Assembly (NCBI GenBank): GCA_900239685.1
Contig: OENT01000087.1
Location: forward strand, 62,001-126,000
Direction: 5' to 3'
Origin: Rotaria macrura
Taxonomy: Eukaryota > Rotifera > Eurotatoria > Philodinida > Philodinidae
Length of the DNA: 64,000 bases
The notes beneath the pieces are model-generated. The model ran no database searches and had not been told where the DNA came from. It saw nothing but the letters and a program-made list of their open reading frames with translations. The position numbers were made by a program, and so were the translations under genes. Positions 1 through 11,371 of the stretch are shown piece by piece. The stretch's first letter is position 1; each line of letters opens with the position of its first letter.

Positions 1-2021
1 TCGTTAGAATTCGAGAAGAGTCCCATCAATCATCGTTAGAGCGACAAATCGAATATTTAATATCAATTAATTATGAACGTACTCGAGATGAATTTACACG
101 TCTAGACACTAACCTTAATGGAACAGTTAATAGTAATGATATGAAATCGCTAATTGAAGACTTACTTGAATTTCCCTTACGACCGGATGAATATTTTCAA
201 TTACTAAAACAATTTCCAGTCGATGAAAATGGAAGAATCAAATACAAAGAATATTTAAAACAAGTTATGGATCGTTCAAACTATGCGCAACAAGAGCAAG
301 AACCATCGCAACAACAAAAGTCAGCCATGTATGTGTATTGTGTTAGATAATTTCGAAATGTTAACTTCTTTTAATTTTTTTATTTCGAATCGATTTCAAG
401 AATTCCTCAATGGGATTATATGCGATCGAAAAATATTCGCGATAGTCTTAATCAAGAACATGTGAAAAGTAAAAAACGTGAAAAACAAAATGATTCCAAA
501 GAAAATGGTACACAAAAATCACGATCAATGGAACAGGTTTTTTTTATTTACTATTTATATTGTTTTATTCTTTGATTATCATTATTATTTGATCGAATCC
601 ATGTTCTTTCTATTTCAGCTTCGTGAAATCCTTAAAACAGTGATTCGAAATCGTTATAAAGATATTGAAGATGAATTTAAAAAAGTCGATCGTGGATCAT
701 ATAGAGAATTAACACAAGATCTAATCTATGATTTATTTCAACGGTTTGTTTCGTTTTCTTCTTTTAAATTACAATGGAAAGGTTTTTATAATTATTTTTT
801 TCAAACTAAATTTTATAGTCTTGATTTGAAACCGGAAATAACACGCTCGGAGATTCGCGTACTTTGGTCTCATTGTCATTTAAAAGAAAATGGACATTTA
901 GATTTTTATCAATTTTTACGTGAATTCGGCTATTCGAAACGTTCAGCACATTATCCAAATGCAAAACAAAATCCACCTAAACGAGGTGATGCAGATTTTC
1001 TATTAACATCAAGAAAACTATATGGAGATTCAGTTCTCGTTCATGGCGCTGCACTAAATGCAATTCGTTCTAACTGGGATCAGTTACGACAAGAATTTGC
1101 TCAATTGGATCCATATAGAACTGGTTTTGTTCAATCCGATGAGTTCGATGATATTTTAACCGAACTTTGTCCTGCTGTCAATGAAGAGGATCTTGATATG
1201 CTTAAATCAAAATTCGAAAAAAAAAGTGATTCAAGGTAATAGTCCAGTTTAAACAATGTTTGAAATGATTTCTTTTCTCAATGTTAATCTAATTCTATTT
1301 ATTGAGATAGAATAAGATCGAATTCAAAGGCTATATTCAAAATTTTAACACATATCACGCATCCAATGAAATCTAACTCTGACATAGGAAAGGAATTAAT
1401 CGCTGCTCTTTCTCTATTCTTAAAAGATTCTTGAAAGAAAAGTCATTATAAACGACATTCGTACCGTAGTACAAAAAAAAAATAACACGAATTTTTAATT
1501 TAATTTTTTAACTGATGTGTTCGAAGTAAATAAGTCGAATATATGTTCTTTCATTTTATTTTTAATTGAAGAATGAACTATGTACGATTTTTGAAGCATC
1601 ATGCTCCATTTGCTGACTACATCGATGAACTTGATCAACCGATGAAAAAACCATTTTCAAAAATAGACGATCATTCACTTCGTACTTCGTCTAATTCAAA
1701 TTTTGGAGACGAACTTCATTATAAACTTCGACGAAAGGTAAAAACAAATGTTCATCGAGCCACACGTCCATTTCATTTCATATCTGATTTTATGTTACGT
1801 AGTTATCTGATTCCCATAAAGAATTACGTCGTACATTTAAACAACAAGATGCAAAAAATACTGGTACAATTTCGATTAGAATTTTCAAACAATTACTAAA
1901 TCAATTCAAATGTGCTCTAAATGATGAAGAATTTTATGAATTAGCATCACAACTAGATACGAAGGTGGATGGAACGATTAATTATAATTATTTTATGCAA
2001 AAATATCTCAAAAACACTTAG
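1..2021 (+). CDS. EF-hand protein, EFCAB6-like (3' part, 5' end outside window)
   Basis: Six exons are visible: <1-328, 401-536, 619-743, 819-1235, 1572-1737 and 1803-2021. All junctions are GT-AG with matching phases, and the stop is TAG at 2019-2021. The protein is a chain of EF-hand pairs separated by charged linkers. Clear loops are DTNLNGTVNSND in exon 1 and DPYRTGFVQSDE in exon 4. The last two loops, DAKNTGTISIRI and DTKVDGTINYNY, lack the acidic residue at position 12 and probably bind calcium poorly or not at all. Many degenerate EF-hands in series is the architecture of EFCAB6 (DJBP), an axonemal/testis protein in vertebrates; that family call is inference from layout and similarity. 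The 336-bp intron between exons 4 and 5 is much longer than its neighbours. The start codon lies upstream of the window. Confidence 0.7.
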
Positions 2022-2404
2022 GTTTTTTCTTCTTATATTCACCGTTTGTTTTTTTATTCAATTTTCAACGTTTCTCAAGATAATAAATATTTTCATTTTA
2101 ATTATCTTAATCGGATGAATATGTAAAGACAGATTTCTTCAAGTATCGAATATTTTTTGAGAAAAAAAAACACGAATTTATCTTGAACAAATATCTACGC
2201 TTAAATTATGATTCTATTATCAGAATCGAATAGAAAAGTAATACTTTTGACAAATATAGTGATCTAGTACTGAGATATATTAAGTCAATAGTCAATTAAT
2301 ATCTTTTCAATAAAAACCTTTTGTAATAGTGATTTTTGTTTCGAGTTTTATTCAAAAGAAACCGATACTCTACCGATAGATTTTGTACAGTTGAATAAAA
2401 CAAA
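2022..2404. other. Intergenic gap between EF-hand and MAM genes
   Basis: AT-rich spacer with an AATAAA at 2092-2097, suitably placed as the poly(A) signal of the EF-hand gene. The rest should contain the promoter of the MAM gene; I recognise no specific site. Confidence 0.5.
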
Positions 2405-3294
2405 ATGATTTCTCGTATTATTACACTATGTTTAATGTTGTCTTTGAGTGATCAATTGATATGGATATGTGATTTCGATTACGGAGAAGAATGTCTTCAA
2501 GGTCTTCCATCAGCTTCGTTTTCTTTATTAAACGAAACCGATCAAGATATAAGACAACCTGCTTCTGATGTTTCTTCTATAGGTAATGAATTTTAATTAA
2601 TTCATCTTATTTAATGTGATATCATACATTAGTAACATCCAATGATCAAGGAGAATGTTCTATTCCTTACCAACTTCATTCATTTGATATGTATTTCTGT
2701 CAAAAAACGAATCCAAATCTTCCAGCAACATGCCCGATTAAAAATGGCAATGGTTCCAATATGAACTGTAGTGAAGGTCCATTGAAAAAGAAGACTCTTC
2801 ATCTATATCCTATGAACTTTTATTTGAATCTAGGTGAATATGGATATGAAATGTTTGGAGAAAATGAATTTGGATCGCGTTCTTATGAATTAAAATCACA
2901 TCCGACTTTATCAATAGGTGCTCATTGTATTCGATTATTTTACTATTTCTCTGATGGAAACTCGAATGCAACCATCAAAGTTCTCTTAGAAGATGATCAA
3001 TTAAATGAAAATCGAACGATTCTCATGGCCTCATCCTATTCAGCTAACAAATGGCATGAAATCAGACAAGATTTTCAAACAAATCATCGGATTTCAAAAG
3101 TAATGATTGTTTTCTTAATAGACTATCAAACAATTCTACTCTAGATATTTTTCATATTTGAACTCGGCGTTTCGAATGAAAAATCATTCTATATTGGCAT
3201 TGATCACATCAGTATTCTTGACATTTTTTGCGGTAACTTTTCATGCATATATATCATTATTATAATTTTATTTCATGTTTTTTTAGCACCTCCC

Positions 3295-3349
<55 letters not shown>

Positions 3350-3933
3350 CGATAAGAACAACTGAACAAGTAGTTGATCTAAATAACTGATTTTACATAT
3401 AAACGAACCTGTTTAGGAAGAAACTTCAACTACTATTTTGACAAGTACAATGGCAGCATGTACAACAACAACGACTGGTGGAAATAGAACCACAATAAAT
3501 ACTGTCGTCATGAATAATTCGACTGCTGCAACAAGTACTTTTAGCAGTACGATGAGTAGTAATTCAAGTGGACCCACCACGACTGTAATTACTACAGGAA
3601 GTTCAGCAGGCTCAATAAATAGTACACTCTCTGTCGGACCGATACATTCAACTAGTAGTACGACACACTTATCTAGCAGTTCAACCCACTCACCTAGCGA
3701 TCCGATTCAATCTACAATAACTAGTTCAACGCCGAATGTAAGCTGATTCTTTTCAATGACTATACATCATTTGTTTTGTATTTCTCATTCCAGTCAGCAT
3801 CAAAATATGAACTATTGTTTCAAAGTAAGAAAATATAAACGAAATTATTTTCAAAGAATTCGTTTTTCTATTTAATGTAGGTAAATTCAATGTTGCATTA
3901 ATTATTTTTGTGCTTTGTCTTTTTCAACAATGA
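2405..3933 (+). CDS. Secreted MAM-domain protein with Thr/Ser-rich mucin-like tail
   Basis: Seven exons (2405-2582, 2633-3099, 3145-3232, 3287-3369, 3417-3737, 3794-3824, 3881-3933) encode 406 aa with consistent phases. The start is followed by a hydrophobic signal peptide (MISRIITLCLMLSLS). A MAM domain follows, opening with CDFDYGEECLQG and closing with the conserved YIGIDHISI block, with several paired cysteines between. After it come a run of Thr codons from an (ACA)n microsatellite and about 110 residues very rich in Thr and Ser, typical of O-glycosylated mucin-like stalks. The last exon encodes a hydrophobic tail (NVALIIFVLCLFQQ), so the protein is likely membrane- or GPI-anchored. MAM domains mediate adhesion; the ligand is unknown. 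The 45-bp intron at 3100-3144 is near the lower size limit. Confidence 0.82.
3296..3351 (+). repeat. (ACA)n microsatellite coding for poly-Thr
   Basis: Uninterrupted ACA repeats at the start of exon 4 of the MAM gene, read in frame as threonine. A change in repeat number would lengthen or shorten the stalk without shifting the frame. Confidence 0.9.
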
Positions 3934-5232
3934 TCATCGAAAAAAAGAAAATTTCAGAAAATTCAATCTGATCTGAGTTCATCCTCGATCGTTCATTCCA
4001 CAATCAAATTGTCTAAATAATTTATAAGCGTTCTTCTTTTTCTAAATTCTTATTTAAGTTTTGACCACTGCTTTCGTATCTTTCTACTTATGATGAAAAA
4101 TATAATTTACTGAGAAAAATTACTCTTGCGAACATTTCGAAATGAATTCTTCGCAAATCTGAATAATAATTCATCTAATTAATTGTTCATCGAAGTTGCA
4201 CTAACAACAAAATTACTAGCTATTGATTCTATGCTCGAGATGATCTCACTGTTGTTTTTATTTTCAGAAACAAACCGTTAAAATATTATTTTATTAGTAA
4301 GCCCGAATGTTTCGTATATCTATTCGATTGAATGTAACAGATCTTGTAAAATATAATCAATGAAGACTGTTAACTTAGAGTCTTGTTGAAAAATACAAAA
4401 ATTTGATGTCAATAAGTAAAACATTTTAATTATGAGTCGTCTGATCTATTATTATCAATTTAAATCACTTTTAGTTTTGCTATGAGTCAACACAGTGTGA
4501 CTTTTTATCTAGTAATGTGTTTTAACAGAAAAAGGCTATTAGATATTAGTGTTACTTTTCAAAGTTCTTTGTATTCAAGTTTTATGATGTTAATGTCCGG
4601 AAAGAGAATGTAAATGTTAACAACTTATATCGTCTTGTACACGAGTATGACGTCGACAACAATGTTGATCATTCTAATCGACTCTTAAGATATGTTCTGA
4701 CGTCTCCTAAGTGACATGAAGTGTATATTTCTAATTAGTCATTTTTTGTTGAATTTTAATATAGCGCACAGCTATGTTAAATATGACTTGGCGATTCAAA
4801 CGTGTGCGTAAATGATGAATCAAAAGTGTTCAAGTTTTATCGGTTGGAATAATTGACAATAATATCTATTATTGATCTGCTCATTGGGACTATAAAATTT
4901 TACGTGAATCGTTAAAAACTATGTTCGATTGCTCGGTAAAATTTGTCTTGTTAATTTCAAATATTTAGCGCAATTGTGTGTAAAAAACATAATAACTTAT
5001 GTAGGAAATATGTTATAGTAAATATTATTTCAGTTGCAACAAAGAAAAAAATTCAAACCGTGCTTAAATATATTTAAAGCACCACTAGCAGTTTGCTTTT
5101 CTGTTGGCAATAATATATTTTATTATGGTTCTGATTCCACTTTGCTACATTCAATAAATATTGCATAATTATCTAGAATGCTAAACAAGAGATGTATAGA
5201 GTTTTGTTGAACATCGAACAAAAAAAAGTCGA
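3934..5232. other. Gene-free AT-rich region
   Basis: No open frame, exon-like segment or RNA gene that I can support. Stops are frequent on both strands. Confidence 0.5.
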
Positions 5233-5319
5233 ACTATTACCCATTTCAGAAAAGAAGGCGGGTGGATACAGCTATTATAGCTGAATCCACCCGCCTACTT
5301 TTGTGAAATGGGTAATAGT
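5233..5319. repeat. 87-bp near-perfect palindrome
   Basis: The left arm starts ACTATTACCCATTTCA and the right arm ends TGAAATGGGTAATAGT. The arms are about 43 bp with only three mismatches and meet at CAGCTATTATAGCTG, leaving essentially no loop. The core (GGCGGGTGGAT and its complement) is GC-rich compared with its surroundings. This fits a very short palindromic MITE or a hairpin-forming element. Both flanks carry a similar A-run followed by GTCGA, but I could not define a clean target-site duplication. Confidence 0.85.
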
Positions 5320-5692
5320 ATCAGAAAAACGTCGATTTGATATATTTTTGTGTACACAAGAAAATATTTCACAAGGTAATTGAAACGAAGAAACTACTTG
5401 TTTAACGTTGTTCTAGATAGATCATAGAAATAACCGTTTGAAAGACATAGATTTTACACGATGCAATATTATTTTTCTTCTCTCCTCTATTGACTTTGCA
5501 ACAATGGCAAATCATTTTGCATGATCAGCCAATCGATCCAAACACTTGTCATAAATATAATTGCAATGGAATACAAAATAAAGAAACGCTTGTCAGTTTA
5601 TCATATATTGAAATCGGTCCGTGATTATTGCTACATGTATTCAGTAAGAGAATACTTAACATTACTTAGTAGTCACTATAAAGTATATATAT
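5320..5692. other. Gene-free spacer
   Basis: AT-rich spacer between two inverted-repeat elements. I see no gene in it. Confidence 0.5.
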
Positions 5693-6204
5693 GTTGGGGG
5701 CGAAATTGGGATCCGGTCAAATATAAGATTTGACCGGACAAAATTAGAATCCCGAAATTGACCAGAAAATTTTCGGGCAAAATTGGGATTCCTATTTTGA
5801 CTGGACGAAATTAGGATTTAGTTAGAGATAAATTCCTGATGGTTTACCCTTGGTTAATAATAAACATTTGACTATATCATTATAAATATTTTGTTTCATT
5901 ACGCTCCTGCCTCTGAACTTTCGACCTAATAAATTAATATTCTTTTCCAGTTGTTCATAAAAATGCAGTATACTATTATCTGTTTCGACGGTTGCTGAAT
6001 TCGATTGGGACATTTTTTTATTCAATGATACTACTTAAATTTATACTGTATCCCGACACAAAGGCTGGAAACAGAATTATTCTTTTTTTCCAATTCCACT
6101 TCACTTATAGTGAAACACGTGGTTGTTTGGATTTGTCTCTCACTAAATCCCAATTTTGTCCAGTCAAATCTTAGATTTGACCAAATCCCAATTTTGCCCC
6201 CAAC
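5693..6204. mobile_element. Non-autonomous DNA element with hairpin-bearing TIRs
   Basis: The ends are inverted copies: GTTGGGGGCGAAATTGGGAT at 5693 and ATCCCAATTTTGCCCCCAAC ending at 6204, with one mismatch in 20. Homology continues inward for roughly 65 bp. Inside each terminus lies its own small palindrome (GGTCAAAT...ATTTGACC near 5715-5736 and 6163-6183). The motif CAAAATTGGGATT recurs several times in the left subterminal part. Both ends abut TATATA runs, which would suit TA-rich target duplication. The interior has a 67-codon minus frame (5822-6025) that I do not recognise and no transposase domain, so the element is probably mobilised in trans. Confidence 0.8.
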
Positions 6205-9200
6205 ATATATATATATAAGGGAAGAGAAGGTTGATCATATTCGATCACATTACAATCGATTGACTCGTGATCATAGTACAACATGATAGTGTCGTATACG
6301 ACAATTGCTTATTTGTTAGTACTACTTCATATTTACGTTGTATTATTGAATCACTGGAACTTCATAATTAACTACGGGCATGATGATGTATGATCAATAC
6401 ATATTGTTCATTTCCTTTCAATATTATTCAGCGTTCATGATCTCATGTTTCCCAGATCACAATATATATATATATAGTTCGAGTTTAAATGCGCAAGAAA
6501 GGTTTGAGAACATAATGTTTGTTACATTATAGTAAAATTTGAAAAAAAATTAAATTTAACAGTAACCCTCTAAAATAAACGAAAAGACAAGTTAATACTT
6601 TGAGTTGATTTATAGGAAAAATCTTTAGAAACATCTTTATTTTGATCATTGACAATTCTAAGTTCTAACAAGGGCTGTCAATGTAGAAACCATATTGTGT
6701 CCTCGCATTTTCTATTGATGTACAATTATAAAACTAGTTTTAGTCATTTTTTGTGACGTTCCAAAGATGTTGCGTACTCTAAGATACTCTAAATTACTAT
6801 TGAGAAATACAACTTATTCTCTAAGTTCAATGAGGAACCTAGACTATCTATGATCCTTTCCTTTCTTCATCTAAATGAGCACTTTGGTTATATAGTCCTC
6901 ACTTGTGCCCTGAATCATAGATTAATCGTTAGGATTGATGTTAGAAATGATCCATCTCAAGATGTCTTGAGTCGAATGACGATCGACTACTTGTGTCTCT
7001 ATTTCTTGAAGAAACTTTCTTTTTCTTCACTGTGCTTGAATGATTATCTTCAGTGCGCTTGTTCTTATCAGTTTCCATTTGCAGAAACACAATCACAAAA
7101 CAAGCATCGTTTCGTATTCCTTTCATATGCGAGTAGTAGCAGATTGCTTCTAGTCAATTCCCTATTGTTCAAATATACTAATTAATATGTAATTATTGTC
7201 TACTTGAGAAAATAATTGTTCAGTTTGACTATATTTTTTCGTATGTGTTTATAAGAATCTTTTGATGCCTAGACGTTAGCAGTGAACACGACAGCTATTC
7301 AATTACTTTCTAGCCTCAATTGTGAATTGTATGTAAATGTGTGCCGTGATTTGATTTGTTTTCTATAACGTTAATATTAGTTACAAGTTATATAAAATTA
7401 TTTCATTAATAGTTTGAGTAGCAAAAATAAAATTATAATAAAAGCTTTTTGTTCTATAAATATAAGTAGACAATAATAATGTATCTATAAGCGAAAAGAT
7501 ATCTGCTAGATAGTATGTTCTTCTAGAATACTTCTTTTCTTTTTAGTCGACTTCAATTAAGATCAGTTTATATTCATTATATAGAAGAACGAAAAACAAA
7601 GAACTTATGCATCATTTGTAAGTTTTAATATAACAAACTTTACAGGACAAATAACTATTACCAAATGAAATAGTACGATATATTCGCATGATTACATTAA
7701 TGATCTTAATGTATATATTAAAAGAAAATAGAAAATACTTCTCCCTAAGACATTCTTGATCGATGTTTTTCATTAGTTTTTCTCTTGTAGAGATTCATGA
7801 CAACATAGACAAAGATATATGTGCCGTATTAGGATAATTACATCCCTCACATTAAGATGCACATATAAACCAAGTATAATCCCATGATTTATTTATCGAC
7901 GTACAGAAACGAATATTTGATGTATTCGACTGAGATTTTGTTTTCAGAAATATTCAAAAAACAATTTCGCCACTTATCATATAGGATATAATTACTTCAA
8001 TCGTTTTCGAATATAGAATCTTCTACTAGGCTATAAATGAATAGACTAAGTAAATTTCATTTGTCTTTATCAGATTTGTTCATAGGAACGGATAAGTATC
8101 ATCGGAATATAGCGTAGACATAGAGTGAATTCGAATACAAAATCTGTTGTTTCAATATAAAAAAGAAAAATGCTTCGTTAAGCATTATGAGATTTTTCTT
8201 TTTCTACATGAAATAACATCAATGTGAATCGTGTGGTCTCTTAAAATCTATAGTATTCTCCATAGTGACATCATGTTTCATATTCATCATGATGATTTTC
8301 ATTGGAAAAAAGGATTACATTGACGCAGATAATAATAATTGTTTCTCATTATAAAAGTAATATTTATAAAGTTCCTAAAGACTTTATGCTTCAATCCATC
8401 ATAAACTTAAGTCATAAAATATAATGACAAATTGTTTTTATCACTATTAAATTTTCCACCTTTCTTAGTCAGTTTTTATTTCAAATTCATTTGTGAATAA
8501 GTCTTTTGATGATTTCAATAGACTTGAAGTAAGAAGAATTTAATGCGACACATTGGAAATATCGTTGTTTTCTTTTTCAGAATATTGATCACAAGACTAT
8601 GGTTTAGAAGAAAATTAATTCAGCTTAATGTATGTAGCTGACAATTAAAAAATATCGACAGGATATGATTGTGATTCAATGTGACATAAGATGATTATAA
8701 ATGTCACATGGAGCGATGACACAAATTTTACTATGAAATATAATATACATCGAACATTGTAAACATCTACCATCGTCGATGTTAACAACCACCCATGAAA
8801 CTCGCATTTAGTTCTAATCAATTTCTACACTACAATTGACATGTTATCATCTTATCGATCTCTGCCTATGTTATCAAAAAATAGTAATAAGTTCACAACG
8901 ATATATCCCTCTCTTCTTCAAAGAATACATCTGATTTATTCGATTTTTACATCAGAATTAACAAAAAAAATAACAATTAGAAGGATGCTAAAAAAAACCG
9001 TAGCTGATCGATGATTCCAATAAATTCAAATGAATCAACAGAGTTATAGATAAAAGAAAACTTTGTTTTGCAATGATCAAAGTTTATTAGTCGATTCCCG
9101 ATAAGAAAAATCAATCTTATATCTTATTTTGATGTTAATTACAATATATATCTGATAGAATTCAACTCATTCTGGTACGACAAGCATTAAAAAAACTACG

Positions 9201-9637
9201 AAAAGAATCAATGATCGACATGACAAACGTCTTCTTGATTAATTTATGTAATCTAGGGAAGCAAAGGTGATTCTCGACTGTTGAACAAAATAATTTATGC
9301 TATAGAAAAAAAAATAAGAAGAAGAAAGTCAAATAATTAGTGAACTCAAAGTTATTTCCTCTTTCCTTTTTCTTTTTTGTGAAACGGATGTCTTTCGGAG
9401 AGAGAGAGAGAGGCGATTCTTTTTTTGTGTCGATGATAACTCAGCTTTGTCATTTGTAGAAGCGAATTTTTCTGCATAGATATGTGTGTATGTGTGTTGA
9501 TTGATGATTGATTGCTTTTCTTTGTAGAACATATCATATATATATATATACATATGTATGTATTTATATGCATAGATAAAGAAGACAAATATATATATAT
9601 GGGATAGACTTGCTACTTTTTTAACATAAGGATTATA
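6205..9637. other. Gene-free AT-rich region upstream of the GPCR gene
   Basis: Only short chance-length frames. Simple repeats occur near 9398-9412 (AG)n and 9537-9550 (TA)n, with another (TA)n near 9591-9600 just before the GPCR start. The GPCR promoter should lie at the 3' end of this stretch, but no defined element is evident. Confidence 0.5.
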
Positions 9638-11371
9638 ATGATGATGACAAATGATTCATCGAAAATCATTAATTCGATCTTGATTGGCATTAGTCTTAGT
9701 TTTATTGCATTAACGACAGCGACTGGTAATATAATTGTACTTCTAGCATTTTATTATGACAATAAATTACGTACTGTTAACGGTAATTGTAGATTTATTG
9801 TCTGAGTTTTTACATTTTGAAACTTTTCTTTTCATTGTGAAAGATTATTTTATAATGAATATGGCAGCAGCCGATTTTCTTGTTGGTTTCTTCTGCATAC
9901 CATTCTATATACCATTCAGGTTCATTATTCGAATTCGATTTCATAAAAATGACTTTATTTCTTTATTCTATTAGTATTAAACAAACATGGCCTTTTGGAC
10001 ATATTTTTTGTAAGATTTGGGTAAGCTTTTTGTATGCTAGAAACAGCCATTTGAATGTCTACTGGATAAACAAATAAATAAATCAAATAATTTAGGTAAC
10101 TGTCGACGATGTATCAACCATGGCTAGCGTGATTAATATAGTAGCAATTAGTGTTAATCGTTATTGGTCAATAGCTTATCCGATATCGTACAGAAAATAT
10201 GTGAGACAACATTTTGTTTATTTAGTGATGGCAGCTGTTTGGTGTCTTTCTTTTAGTAAGCTTCTTTTATTTTTCATATTTTTTCTTCTGTTAAATATGA
10301 ATTAAGATATTCGATTATTTAAGTTAATTTTGCTCCTGGTATTTGGTTAATTAGTTTATTTGATAACAATGGCGAAATTAGAAATGATTGTTCCGGTGAT
10401 TATACTCGTTCATTTACTTACATGTTAATTGCACAATTTAATTATTTTATTTGGCCATTTATTGTCTTATGTGTACTTAATCTATTAATTATGTTAAACA
10501 TATGGAAGCGAACTAGAAGAATGGCCAGTTTTCGTTCATGTAATGTTGACAAAAACACCCTTAAAGCATTACATAAGTCATCGAAACTTCCATTGACAAC
10601 TATTAAATGTTTGGCTCTTCATAAATCAGGTCCAACGAACTTAATTGATGAACAACATACGGCATTACCGGTTATCCGTCCATTCTTGTCAAATCGTGTT
10701 CAAAAATTGAAAGAAAACGAAATATCTCCACTTAATTCTCCTGAACTGTTCACATACATGACACATTTTACTGAACAACAGTCACCAATGATACAGAATA
10801 GAAGTCGATATAATAGAAGAAATGATAATTTACCTAAAGAAAACAGAAGGTGGGTTGTTGCTGTTGTTGGTTTTTTTCTGATTCATGAAAATAACTTTTT
10901 TATTTAAGGTCAAGACGAAGAAATAACAAACGAGAGCGTCTATCATCGGCAACAGTAGTTTTGCCAAGAAAAAATTCAAATAAGAATAGTCGAATTCCAC
11001 GTGACTGTCTTAGTGATTCAATTGTTCAATATGATCATCAAACAGATGTTCAACTTGTTAACCGTGTAAATAATGAAGTAAAAGAAAGTGCTCGCCGAGT
11101 TCATCGAGATCTACGAATAAAACGCGATCGAAAAGCTGCACGATCATTATTTATCCTTGTTATTGTTTTTTTAATATTTTTATTTCCTTACGTCGTGTGC
11201 GCAACAGCAACAACAGCTGGTTTTAAAATATCGGACACAGTATTCGAAATCACGTTCTGGTTATTGTGGCTTAATTCAACATGTAATCCATTCCTTTATC
11301 CATTTATTCAATTAAAATATCGTCGAGCTTATGTAAAATTATATCGATCGTTTATTAAACGTTTCAAATAA
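9638..11371 (+). CDS. Aminergic-type rhodopsin-family GPCR (muscarinic/histamine-like)
   Basis: Six exons (9638-9782, 9844-9919, 9975-10020, 10096-10255, 10324-10849, 10909-11371) give 471 aa with matching phases. Seen in order: an N-glycosylation site near the N-terminus; TM1 with TGNIIVLL; TM2 with MAAADFLVGFF; the disulfide Cys before TM3 (GHIFCKIW) and its partner in loop 2 (NDCSGDY); TM3 with VDDVSTMASVINIVAISV; a long basic third loop; TM6; and TM7 with WLNSTCNPFLYPF. The Asp 18 residues before the Arg of the NRY triplet is the amine-binding position, so the ligand is probably a biogenic amine or acetylcholine. Two activation switches are altered: DRY is NRY, and the TM6 CWxP motif reads FLFP. 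Poly(A) signal AATAAA at 11394. Ligand class is inference. Confidence 0.85.

Noticed and set aside
1300..1380. Possible extra exon inside the 336-bp intron of the EF-hand gene
   Set aside because: The direct junction 1235 to 1572 restores the EF-hand (SRMNYVRFLK) in phase; the inner segment soon reaches stops.
6850..7185. 111-codon plus frame
   Set aside because: No known domain, no splice context, and in DNA this AT-rich a few frames of about 110 codons are expected by chance in 64 kb.
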